A stretch of DNA of 37,388 nt from an uncultured bacterium (GTDB taxonomy: Bacteria; Verrucomicrobiota; Verrucomicrobiia; Verrucomicrobiales; V1-33), in the NCBI GenBank assembly GCA_903936775.1, contig CAIZWU010000136.1:1-37388 (forward strand), read 5' to 3'. Positions within the stretch are counted from its first letter, which is position 1. Each line of letters starts with the position of its first letter. The notes under the pieces were generated by a model. The model made no database searches. It was not told the DNA's origin and saw only the letters and a list, made by a program, of their open reading frames with translations. Below, piece after piece: positions 1-7,152 of the stretch. The position numbers and the translations under genes were made by a program.

Positions 1-204
1 CGGTTGACCGCCGGCGGATTGCTCGAGTCCCTGATCCACCCTGGGGCGAAACTGGCACCAGGCTACGGTCAGCCCAAGGCCCCGGCGGAAGGGCCGGCTG
101 ACGCAACGGAATCCGGCAGTGCCATGCCTCCGATGGGAGCAGTTTTAACGTTGCGTGAACTGCGGGATCTGATCGCCTATCTGCTTACCCTGAAGGAGCC
201 CTGA
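1..204 (+). CDS. PVC-type haem-binding/cytochrome c-like protein, C-terminal end (5' truncated)
   Basis: The frame is open from the first base of the window and stops with TGA at 202-204, so only the last 67 codons are present. The visible part has the C-terminal pattern of the putative haem-binding domain common in Planctomycetes and Verrucomicrobia: an L-L-E-S-L-x-x-P segment, then A-P-G-Y-G, then M-P-P-M-G followed by L-R-E-L-R-D-L-I-A-Y-L. In that family the MPPM methionine is the likely distal haem ligand and the final helix closes the cytochrome fold. The CxxCH motif would lie upstream of the window. The gene converges on asnB with 9 bases between the stops. Family assignment is fairly safe from the tail motif; the full domain layout is unknown. 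Confidence 0.75.
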   Translation, partial: RLTAGGLLESLIHPGAKLAPGYGQPKAPAEGPADATESGSAMPPMGAVLTLRELRDLIAYLLTLKEP

Positions 205-213
205 AACGGGCCT

Positions 214-2142
214 TCAATCGATGAACGCGCGGTGCCAGAGTTCCAGAATCACAAGGGACATGACCTGTTTGAGGTAGATGAATTCACGGGTTTCCATCCT
301 CTGGACCAGGGCGGCGACCCGGGCGGGATCGAAGTAGCCCCGGGCTTTCAACTGCGGTTCGTTCAGGGTATCTGCCACCAGCCGGCGGAATTGGGGATGC
401 TGGAAGAAGAAGTCCAGCGGCAGGTAGAACGGAATCTTAGGCCGTCCGTTGGGCCGGTTCCGGGGCATCCCGGCAAAGTATTTCTCGGCAAGCTGGCGCT
501 CGATCCATTTGTCAGCGCTGCGGTTGAGTTTGAGATGCTGCGGCATCCGCTGCGCCAGTTCAATCATGCGGTGGTCCAGGAAGGGCAGCCGGTATTCCAG
601 GCTATGCGCCATGGTGTTTTTATCCTGACGGATCAGCGCCCAGTCCTGCAGCCATTCATCGTATTGCACCCGCAGCAGACGGTCGAGGAAGGGCGCGTCG
701 GTGACCCGGGAAACGGTGGAGGCGGACGGTTGGAAGATGTCGCGCTCCCGGGGAATCCATGACTCCGAAGCATAGCTTTTGAAGGGCGCCGAATAGATGT
801 CCCGCCGCTCGTCCTCCGCCCAGAGGGTGCGCAGGGCGTAGAAGTTGGCCATGAGATGGCGGCGCGGGTAGTTTTTCAGGAAATCCACCCCGCGCTTTTT
901 GCCCTGGCTGCCGAGGTCGGCGGGGAATTTGAAAAACTTGTTAAGCAGGGCGTGCGGGGTGGCCTGCACCGCCCAGCCGGCCAACGGTGCCAGCGGTCCC
1001 AGTTTTTGTGCGAGCAGGATTTTCCGGTGGAAGTCGTAGCCGGCAAAACACTCGTCGGCCCCCTCTCCTCCCAGCACCACCTTGAGATCCCTGGCCGCGC
1101 CCTCCGCCAGCTTGTAGAAGGCTATGATCAGCGCATCGCCCACCGGCCGGTCCATGTGATGGACGATCTCCGGCAGCAGATCAAAATCGCCCGGCTCCAC
1201 ATGGATCGTGTGATGCTTGGTGCCGAGAAAGGCAGCCGTCTCGGCGGCATCGCGGGTTTCATCGATGGGACTGTTGAAACCGATGCTGTAAGTATTGACG
1301 GAAGCGGCATGCTTCATCATGGCGGCCACCACCAGGCTGCTATCCACCCCGCCTGACAGATAGGCTCCCACCGGCACATCGCTGCGCATCACCAGCCGGA
1401 TGGAATCCTCAAAAAGAGCTTCAAACTGTTCCTGCCACGCGGCGTCGGATTGCTGCTCCCGGCCACTGTGCAGGGGGCAATCCCAGTAGCGTTGAATGTT
1501 AAAGGTCCCATCGGCCCGGTGATGCAGACAATGCGCGGCCGGCAGGGTGAAGATCCCCTCAAACATCGTGGCCGGCTCCGGCACGTTGCGGAGGGTCAGA
1601 TAGGGATCGATCGCCGCCGTATTGCAGCGGCGCGGCACATACTGGCTCTGCAGCAGGCTTTTGGCTTCGCTGGCAAACAGGAAGCGCCCCCCGGCCGCAT
1701 GGTAATAGAGCGGCTTCTGGCCGGTACGGTCACGGGCAATCCAAAACTCACCGGTGATTTTACTGTGGATGCAAAAGGCAAACATGCCATTCAAGCGGGC
1801 CAGCACCCCGTGCAGGCCCCACTGTTCAAAGCCGTGCAGGATGGTTTCGGTATCACTCTGGGTCCGGAAACGGTGGCCAGCCGCCGTCAACTCTTCCCGC
1901 AACTCCTTGTAGTTGTAGATTTCACCATTCAGAATAATGGCGAGGGTTTCGTCCTCGTTGTAAATCGGCTGCCATCCGCCGGTCAGGTCGATAATACTAA
2001 GCCGCCCCATGCCCATGTGAAACCGCTGCTCTGGCCGGTCATAACGTCCTTCCCCATCAGGCCCGCGATGAACCTGCACTTTAGCCATTTTCCCGAGGAG
2101 CCCCTCTTCGCTGAAACCAGAAAAACCGTAGATACCGCACAT
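214..2142 (-). CDS. asnB: asparagine synthase (glutamine-hydrolysing)
   Basis: A 642-residue protein of usual family length. It would make asparagine from aspartate, ATP and glutamine in the cytoplasm. Met-Cys-Gly-Ile at the N-terminus provides the class II amidotransferase nucleophile Cys2 after Met removal; R47, N72-G-E74 and D97 fit the glutamine-binding residues. The synthetase domain carries the pyrophosphatase loop S-G-G-V-D-S-S at 263-269 and the later G-G-E-G-A-D-E motif. The requirement for Cys2 fixes the start. It lies 182 bases downstream of the DUF2017-like gene on the same strand and is probably a separate unit. Verrucomicrobial and planctomycete genomes also use AsnB paralogues in exopolysaccharide or peptide modification (family knowledge), but nothing nearby points to that. 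Confidence 0.95.
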   Translation of the reverse strand: MCGIYGFSGFSEEGLLGKMAKVQVHRGPDGEGRYDRPEQRFHMGMGRLSIIDLTGGWQPIYNEDETLAIILNGEIYNYKELREELTAAGHRFRTQSDTETILHGFEQWGLHGVLARLNGMFAFCIHSKITGEFWIARDRTGQKPLYYHAAGGRFLFASEAKSLLQSQYVPRRCNTAAIDPYLTLRNVPEPATMFEGIFTLPAAHCLHHRADGTFNIQRYWDCPLHSGREQQSDAAWQEQFEALFEDSIRLVMRSDVPVGAYLSGGVDSSLVVAAMMKHAASVNTYSIGFNSPIDETRDAAETAAFLGTKHHTIHVEPGDFDLLPEIVHHMDRPVGDALIIAFYKLAEGAARDLKVVLGGEGADECFAGYDFHRKILLAQKLGPLAPLAGWAVQATPHALLNKFFKFPADLGSQGKKRGVDFLKNYPRRHLMANFYALRTLWAEDERRDIYSAPFKSYASESWIPRERDIFQPSASTVSRVTDAPFLDRLLRVQYDEWLQDWALIRQDKNTMAHSLEYRLPFLDHRMIELAQRMPQHLKLNRSADKWIERQLAEKYFAGMPRNRPNGRPKIPFYLPLDFFFQHPQFRRLVADTLNEPQLKARGYFDPARVAALVQRMETREFIYLKQVMSLVILELWHRAFID

Positions 2143-2324
2143 GAAAAAACGCAGGGATGGAATTGGGGGAATCGAAAACCGGCCGCCGGAAACTCACCCT
2201 GCGGTCTACTGATTCTGCACTGGGAGCGGCACGAGTCGAACGGGAAAGCGTCCGCCCCGAAGAAGTTCCCGATCCCGCCCATAACGTAAAATCCAGCGGT
2301 CACTGGGCCCACGGCCATCCGGGT

Positions 2325-2972
2325 TCACTCCGGGTTGAGCACGGCCTCCACCAGCCATCCCTGCAGGCTGACGAATAATTCATATTGAAACCAATACTCC
2401 AGTTGACCGGCCTCGAGAAGCCGGCCGAGTTCCGGCACGCGCTCCGAGTCGATCCCGTAGCGGATGGAGAGCACGATACGGGCTTGGTTCATGGCCCGGA
2501 ACCAAGCCTCGGCGTGATCCCCCGGAATGGTGAGAACGAAATGGGGCATGGGAGGCTCCTCCTCCACCTCCTGCATCTCCTCCACGGCCTGCTGGCTGAC
2601 GTTCCCCTTGGCCGTGCTTTTCTGACCGGAGGGACTTGGTTCTCCTTGCTCCTCCGCATCATCAGCCACCCCGTCGCCAGCATCCTCCGCCTCTGGTCCG
2701 GGATCAAGGCTCAGCGTTTCCAGATCGGCCATTACCGTGGTGAAGCTTTCTGCGAAACTTTCGCGGAGTTCCGGCACCACGTATTCCACCCAGTCCATGG
2801 CCATTTCCGGCGTCAGATCGGACTCGATCGCCGGGGCAGGCAGGAGCCGCCTTTCCGCCTCGGGAGCGGCCGTGTAATCAGCCAGTGCCGGCAGGCTGCG
2901 GAAGGTCTGCACGTCCCAGGGATTCAACCGGGAGAGGCGGATGGAGCCATCAGGAAGTTTCTGGAGGTGCAT
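2325..2972 (-). CDS. DUF2017-like protein, partner of ClpS
   Basis: A 215-residue protein resembling the DUF2017 family, which in actinobacteria is typically encoded beside clpS. The best match is the helical block at about 156-176 (A-W-F-R-A-M-N-Q-A-R-I-V-L then R-Y-G-I), which follows the family pattern W-L-x-A-L-N-x-x-R-L-V-L-x-x-R-L-G. The C-terminal helix at 192-212 (Y-E-L-F-V-S-L-Q-G-W-L) is also typical. The N-terminus (residues 2-20) reads like the usual opening strand pair. Residues 90-140 form an acidic, low-complexity insertion rich in E and D that I do not associate with the family. The gene starts 78 bases after the clpS stop. A role in Clp-dependent proteolysis is inferred only from the pairing. 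Confidence 0.7.
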   Translation of the reverse strand: MHLQKLPDGSIRLSRLNPWDVQTFRSLPALADYTAAPEAERRLLPAPAIESDLTPEMAMDWVEYVVPELRESFAESFTTVMADLETLSLDPGPEAEDAGDGVADDAEEQGEPSPSGQKSTAKGNVSQQAVEEMQEVEEEPPMPHFVLTIPGDHAEAWFRAMNQARIVLSIRYGIDSERVPELGRLLEAGQLEYWFQYELFVSLQGWLVEAVLNPE

Positions 2973-3050
2973 CGCGGAGAGGAGATTGGACCGGGATCAT
3001 GCGGAGAGGAACCCGGCAGGTGATGGAGGGGCGTCCTCCGGATTGCTGGC

Positions 3051-3353
3051 CTAGCCAGCTTTTTTCATGGAGCAGAGCAGTTGGTGTTCCTGAAGCTGTT
3101 TGACGTAAAGTTCGGCGGGTTCGCGCCCGCCAGTCCAGACGATGCACTGCCCTTTCTGGTGGACATCCAGCATCATCTGCTCCGCTTTTTCCCGGCTATA
3201 GCCAAAAATGCGGCGGATGACCATGGTGACATAGGACATCAGATTGACCGGGTCGTTGAAAACCACCACATGCCACGGCTGATCCAGATCACTGCTCTCC
3301 TCCTCCTCGATGGCCGGCAACAATTCCGTGTCCGAGTCAGGCAGGGCTGCCAT
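3051..3353 (-). CDS. clpS: ATP-dependent Clp protease adaptor ClpS
   Basis: ClpS delivers proteins with destabilising N-terminal residues (N-degrons) to the Clp unfoldase-protease in the cytoplasm. From the ATG at 3353 it is 100 residues, the usual length. The degron-binding core is complete: W27-H-V-V-V-F-N-D-P-V-N-L-M at 27-39 (N33 and D34 bind the free amino group), then G-Y-S-R-E-K-A and the M-L-D-V-H-Q-K-G helix with V64/H65. The N-D-P-V-N-L-M form is the variety seen in actinobacterial ClpS. The same frame is open to a TTG at 3428, but that overlaps the previous gene and adds a proline-rich stretch, so the shorter start is preferred. Residues 10-24 are acidic, as expected of the mobile N-terminal extension. 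No clpA or clpC is in the window. Confidence 0.92.
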   Translation of the reverse strand: MAALPDSDTELLPAIEEEESSDLDQPWHVVVFNDPVNLMSYVTMVIRRIFGYSREKAEQMMLDVHQKGQCIVWTGGREPAELYVKQLQEHQLLCSMKKAG

Positions 3354-3378
3354 GGCACGGAAGAGCAGCCGCAGGGGA

Positions 3379-3963
3379 TCAGCGGCTGGCCACGGGGATG
3401 GCGGGGGCAGGAACATGGGCAATGACAAGGGGGGGCAGTTGACTCATCACGGAGCGCGTCCGGCGCAGGAATTCTTCTATCGAAAGCGTGCTCTTCTCAT
3501 CCGGCCGGGCGGCCCGCCACTCGCAATAAAGAGCGGCCTGGAGCATGGGCAGATGGCCCACGTGAAAGGTGTGGGCCTGCAGCGCCAGCACGGTATGAAA
3601 TTCCCCGGCCGACTGGCCGCATCCGACTGCGGCAGCCAACTGGGGCAGCAATTCCAGATGGCGCGCGCCGCGCTGGCGGCCCAGCCAGGCCCGGCCAGCT
3701 GTCAGTCCCGGCTCCCCGCCCTGCAGGGCATTGTCCGCCGCATAGATCGCCGCCACATCCCCCGCATCGGCGGCTGCACGCACCGCCAGCAGGTGAGGGG
3801 CGATCTTGCCGATAAACGTCCGGTTCGCCCAAGCGTCAAAAAGGCCCATTTTCCAAGTCAGCCGGGCAGGCACCTCCGTCCCCGTCAGACACAGGCGGAC
3901 GGCACGGATCACTTCTTCCGCATCGCCGGGGGACACTTCATAAACTGGGTTGGAATCTGCCAT
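3379..3963 (-). CDS. conserved-looking hypothetical protein, first gene before clpS
   Basis: A 194-residue, probably cytoplasmic protein that I do not recognise. It has no signal peptide or membrane segment. It is predicted mostly helical and Ala/Leu-rich, with conserved-looking aromatic positions (W-K-M-G-L-F-D-A-W-A-N around 37-47, and H-T-F-H-V-G-H around 131-137). The ATG at 3963 is preceded by an AGGA-type ribosome binding site about 6 bases upstream, the best in this part of the window. The stop is 25 bases before the preferred clpS start, so it probably heads a three-gene unit with clpS and the DUF2017-like gene. That placement hints at a link to proteolysis, but no function can be assigned. 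Confidence 0.7.
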   Translation of the reverse strand: MADSNPVYEVSPGDAEEVIRAVRLCLTGTEVPARLTWKMGLFDAWANRTFIGKIAPHLLAVRAAADAGDVAAIYAADNALQGGEPGLTAGRAWLGRQRGARHLELLPQLAAAVGCGQSAGEFHTVLALQAHTFHVGHLPMLQAALYCEWRAARPDEKSTLSIEEFLRRTRSVMSQLPPLVIAHVPAPAIPVASR

Positions 3964-4270
3964 AATTTCCTACTATGAAGGGTCGCGCTGGAAATTCAAT
4001 GCCGGGCATTAAAATAGCTTAACGCCGTTTTGCCCGCCGCGGCAGCAGCGGTGTCAGGTTTGCCGCGCCTTCGCCAGCAGCGCGGTCCGGCACCGGGGTT
4101 GATTAACTATTTTTAGCAAGTCCGGAAAACATCCTTTTTTGCTAAAAATCTGCCTGATCCACTGCCCGCGTGCGCAGGGACGATCCGGAATCCGTCCCTT
4201 TGGGCAAAGCCCAGCGGCTCGAAAAAACGGCGAACCCGGCCCCGCCCTGACCTGGTATGCCGGATGAAAA
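3964..4270. other. intergenic region between ybeY and the clpS unit
   Basis: 307 bases without a convincing gene. It must hold the promoter of the clpS unit and the end of the ybeY transcript, both reading leftwards. It contains a perfect 10-base inverted repeat (4110-4119 and 4139-4148) and a small GGGACG/CGTCCC hairpin at about 4177-4198. Neither is a textbook terminator. Confidence 0.6.
4110..4148. repeat. perfect inverted repeat TTTTTAGCAA / TTGCTAAAAA
   Basis: Two 10-base arms at 4110-4119 and 4139-4148 are exact reverse complements separated by 19 bases. The arms are AT-rich in a GC-rich setting. It could be an operator for the leftward clpS unit, about 150-185 bases ahead of its first gene, or a weak bidirectional terminator after ybeY. 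The stem is poor in GC for a terminator. Confidence 0.5.
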
Positions 4271-4723
4271 TTACGGTTTCCTATCGTCCTCAGGCCAAAC
4301 CGAAGCCAAAATCCCTTCCTGCAACCGCTTCATCATCGCGAAGCCGGTTTCGGTTCCGTCCTCGTGCCCATTCAAATGGAGCAGGCCATGGATCAAATAA
4401 AGCGCCACTTCCCGCTCCGGAGTCTGCCCGTGCTCCCCCGCCTGCCGGAGCGCAGTTTCTGTGCTGATCAGAATCTCCCCGTGAGCGAAGGTGATGACAT
4501 CGGTCGGCGTGGGATCTTCGAGGAACTCAGCGTGAACTTTGGCGATGGCTTGATCCGTGATGAAGGAAACCTCCACTTCCCTCAGGTCCGGCAATACCGG
4601 CACCTCCGGCCCCGGCGCGGCGATCACCAGAGGCCACGCCCTCTCCGCGACCCCCGTCAGGCGGGCCAAGTCCAGGGTCAACGATTGCTGATGATCGTAA
4701 AGCGAGAGTTCGGGGGGGGCCAT
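4271..4723 (-). CDS. ybeY: endoribonuclease YbeY (rRNA maturation factor)
   Basis: A 150-residue single-domain zinc endoribonuclease of the UPF0054 family, involved in 16S rRNA 3'-end maturation and ribosome quality control. The family blocks are visible: T-P-T-D-V-I-T-F-A at 72-80 with G-E-I-L-I-S at 82-87 (usual form T-D-V-L-S-F-P...G-D-I-V-I-S), and the metal site H-G-L-L-H at 112-116. The classical motif is H-x3-H-x5-H; here the third ligand position is D122 (H112, H116, D122), a variant I recall from Bacteroidetes YbeY proteins, so activity is probably kept. It is divergent from the helicase gene. The usual partner phoH is not adjacent. Confidence 0.9.
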   Translation of the reverse strand: MAPPELSLYDHQQSLTLDLARLTGVAERAWPLVIAAPGPEVPVLPDLREVEVSFITDQAIAKVHAEFLEDPTPTDVITFAHGEILISTETALRQAGEHGQTPEREVALYLIHGLLHLNGHEDGTETGFAMMKRLQEGILASVWPEDDRKP

Positions 4724-4909
4724 TCCGGCAATCTCGTCAAAGCCCCCGGCATTTCAAAGGTGGATATTTCGGGACCGCCGACTCCCTCTGTTTGATGGCG
4801 GTTCGCGAAGCATCGTCGACCGGAAACCGTCAGGAACGCACTTTACCGGATGGGTATCGTTGCCATTCCTCATTTGTCATTTGGCGTTTCCCCTCTTCCC
4901 GTAGGGGCG

Positions 4910-6958
4910 ATGTCACGCACTTATACATTGAAGGGAAGAGGCACCGCCCCGCGGGGGCCGGAGGTGGAAATCGATTTTGCGGCGGAGCTGAATCCACAGC
5001 AGTTGGCGGCGGTGACGGCTCCTCCGGGGCAGAGTCTGGTGATCGCGGGAGCAGGGAGCGGGAAAACGCGGACCCTGACTTACCGGGTGGCTTATCTTTT
5101 GAAGAATGCGGTGGCTCCGGAAAACATTCTGCTGCTGACCTTCACTAACAAGGCCGCCAAGGAAATGCTGGAACGGGTGGAGGCCCTGCTGCCCCAGCAG
5201 ACCGCGGGATTGTGGAGCGGGACCTTCCACTCGGTGTGCAACCGGATCCTGCGCCGGCATGGCGAGTTGCTGGGGTTGACCCGGAATTTCACGATCCTGG
5301 ACAGCGATGACATGAAGTCGCTTCTCACGAAATCGATCAAGGAAAGCGGCGTGGCCAAACAGGTGGAGGAGGACACCGGCGAGAAATTCCCCAAGGCTCA
5401 GGTGATCCTGGGATTGATCAGTCTGGCGGCAAATACGCTGACTCCCCTGAAGCGGATCATTGAACGGGACTTCAGCACGGATGCGGAGTTTGTGGCGGGG
5501 ATCAGCAAGGTGGCCGCGATTTATGCGGAGAAAAAAGCGAAGGCGAATTCGGTGGATTTCGATGACCTGCTGGCGCGCACCCTGACGCTTTTCCGGGAGC
5601 AGCCGGCGGTGCTGGCGCAGTATCAATATCAATTCCAGTTCATCCTGGTGGACGAGTATCAGGACACCAACAGCCTGCAGGGGGCACTGATCGAGGCCCT
5701 CGCGGGGCAACACGGGAATGTGATGGTGGTCGGCGATGATGCGCAGAGCATCTATGCGTGGCGCGGGGCGGACTTCCGCAATATCATCGATTTCCCCGAC
5801 CGCCACGAAGCCGCGCAGGTTTTCCGCATCGAGACGAATTACCGCAGCGTGCCGGAGATTCTCGAACTGGCGAATGAAGCCATCAAACTGAACGAAAAAC
5901 AGTTCCCGAAAACCCTGCAGGCCGCGAGGCCCCGGGCGCAGATGAAACCGGTGGTGGCCGCGCTCTATACACCGCAGGAACAGGCGGCATTTGTCTGCCA
6001 GCGGATGCAGGAACTGCACGACGAGGATGGCATCGCCTACTCCGATATGGCGGTGCTCTACCGGGCCCATTTCCAAAGCATGGATGTGCAGCTGCAGCTG
6101 ACTTCGGAGAACGTGCCCTTTCAGATCACCAGCGGGCTGAAGTTCTTCGAACTGGCTCACATCAAGGATTTCTCGGCCTTTCTGAAGTTTGCGGTGAACC
6201 CACGGGACGAGGCGGCCTTTGATAGACTGGTGCAGCTGCTGCCCGGAGTGGGCGCGGGATCGTCCGCGAAGATGTGGGCCGCCTGGCTGGCCAGCGGACC
6301 GGCCCAAACCGGTCAAACCCCGAGGTCATTTTCTGCCATTTTCGAAAAGATCAAGGTGCCGCCCCGGGCCGAAAAGGATTGGCAGCAACTGGGCTGGACC
6401 ATGGATGAATTTGTCCAGGAAGACGGCACCCTGCGGGATCCGCTGTCGGTGATGACCAGCATCCAGGAAGGCATCTACCTGGCTTACATGAAAGCGACGT
6501 TCGATAACTTCGAAGCGCGGCGTCAGGATCTGGAGCAGTTTATGCGGTTCGGGTCGCGGTTCACCACGGTGGAGGAAATGCTGGGCGAATTGTCGCTCCT
6601 GAGCGGGCCGGAGGCGGCGGAGGGGGCCGCCGATTCCAGTGGCAGGGAAAATCAGGACGCCGTGACGCTCTCCAGCGTGCACCAAGCCAAAGGGCTGGAG
6701 TGGAAAGTAGTCTTTATCATCTGGCTGACCGACGCCATGTTTCCCAACCTCCGCGCCGCCGAATCGAATGGCGGCGAGGGCATGGAAGAAGAACGCCGCC
6801 TGTTTTACGTGGCCGTCACCCGGGCCATGGACCAACTCTACCTGACCTGGCCGCGGCTTTGGCCCAAAGCTTACACCGGTGACGCGTGGCAAATGCCGAG
6901 CCGCTTCCTGGAAAGCCTGCCGCCCGGATCCGTGGACGAGTGGCGGATTGGACGTTGA
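4910..6958 (+). CDS. UvrD/PcrA-type superfamily 1 DNA helicase
   Basis: An ATP-dependent 3'-5' DNA helicase, probably for repair or replication restart. From the ATG at 4910 it is 682 residues, a little short for PcrA/UvrD because the basic C-terminal tail is missing. SF1A motifs are complete: Q-motif L-N-P-Q-Q at 27-31, Walker A G-A-G-S-G-K-T at 47-53, motif Ia T-F-T-N-K-A-A, Walker B D-E-Y-Q-D at 248-252, motif III G-D-D-A-Q-S-I-Y-A-W-R-G at 275-286, motif IV E-T-N-Y-R-S, motif V V-H-Q-A-K-G-L-E-W and motif VI R-R-L-F-Y-V-A-V-T-R-A. The frame is open to an ATG at 4850, but those 20 residues look non-coding. UvrD, PcrA and Rep cannot be told apart safely, so no symbol is given. Confidence 0.93.
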   Translation: MSRTYTLKGRGTAPRGPEVEIDFAAELNPQQLAAVTAPPGQSLVIAGAGSGKTRTLTYRVAYLLKNAVAPENILLLTFTNKAAKEMLERVEALLPQQTAGLWSGTFHSVCNRILRRHGELLGLTRNFTILDSDDMKSLLTKSIKESGVAKQVEEDTGEKFPKAQVILGLISLAANTLTPLKRIIERDFSTDAEFVAGISKVAAIYAEKKAKANSVDFDDLLARTLTLFREQPAVLAQYQYQFQFILVDEYQDTNSLQGALIEALAGQHGNVMVVGDDAQSIYAWRGADFRNIIDFPDRHEAAQVFRIETNYRSVPEILELANEAIKLNEKQFPKTLQAARPRAQMKPVVAALYTPQEQAAFVCQRMQELHDEDGIAYSDMAVLYRAHFQSMDVQLQLTSENVPFQITSGLKFFELAHIKDFSAFLKFAVNPRDEAAFDRLVQLLPGVGAGSSAKMWAAWLASGPAQTGQTPRSFSAIFEKIKVPPRAEKDWQQLGWTMDEFVQEDGTLRDPLSVMTSIQEGIYLAYMKATFDNFEARRQDLEQFMRFGSRFTTVEEMLGELSLLSGPEAAEGAADSSGRENQDAVTLSSVHQAKGLEWKVVFIIWLTDAMFPNLRAAESNGGEGMEEERRLFYVAVTRAMDQLYLTWPRLWPKAYTGDAWQMPSRFLESLPPGSVDEWRIGR

Positions 6959-6996
6959 GGGGCAGTGGGCCAACGGGCTACACCCGAATAATTAGC

Positions 6997-7024
6997 TTTA
7001 CCAGAATTTAATGAAGTTTATTAT
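6997..7024 (+). promoter_or_regulatory. possible sigma-70 promoter of the subtilase gene
   Basis: In the AT-rich stretch between helicase and protease, TTTACC (6997-7002) and TATTAT (7019-7024) are separated by 16 bases. This would leave a leader of about 120 bases before the ATG at 7153. The boxes are approximate. Confidence 0.3.
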
Positions 7025-7152
7025 GATTTCAATAATGAATCTTCGACTTCCCTCCCCAGCTGTTTTTTCGTATTAAATCTCCATTCCCTTCAAAAAAGCC
7101 GCGATCCGACGAATTTGTCCATGAAGCACCGCCTTTTTTTCGCCATCCGAGC

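Noticed and set aside
2221..2254. A tRNA/tmRNA-like 3' end on the minus strand (GTTCGACTC then a CGCTCCCA-like end)
   Set aside because: The T-stem pairs poorly, no matching 5' acceptor strand lies at tRNA distance, and a tmRNA body would have to run through the DUF2017-like gene. Probably chance; an integration scar cannot be excluded.
3379..3963. Assignment of the gene before clpS as urease accessory protein UreF
   Set aside because: Helical composition is vaguely similar, but the UreF N-terminal motif is missing and no urease genes are nearby.
4913..6316. A 467-codon open frame on the minus strand opposite the helicase gene
   Set aside because: It lies wholly inside the helicase gene, which has all SF1 motifs. 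Its product is rich in H, R, Q and L without domain signs, as expected of an antisense shadow in GC-rich DNA.
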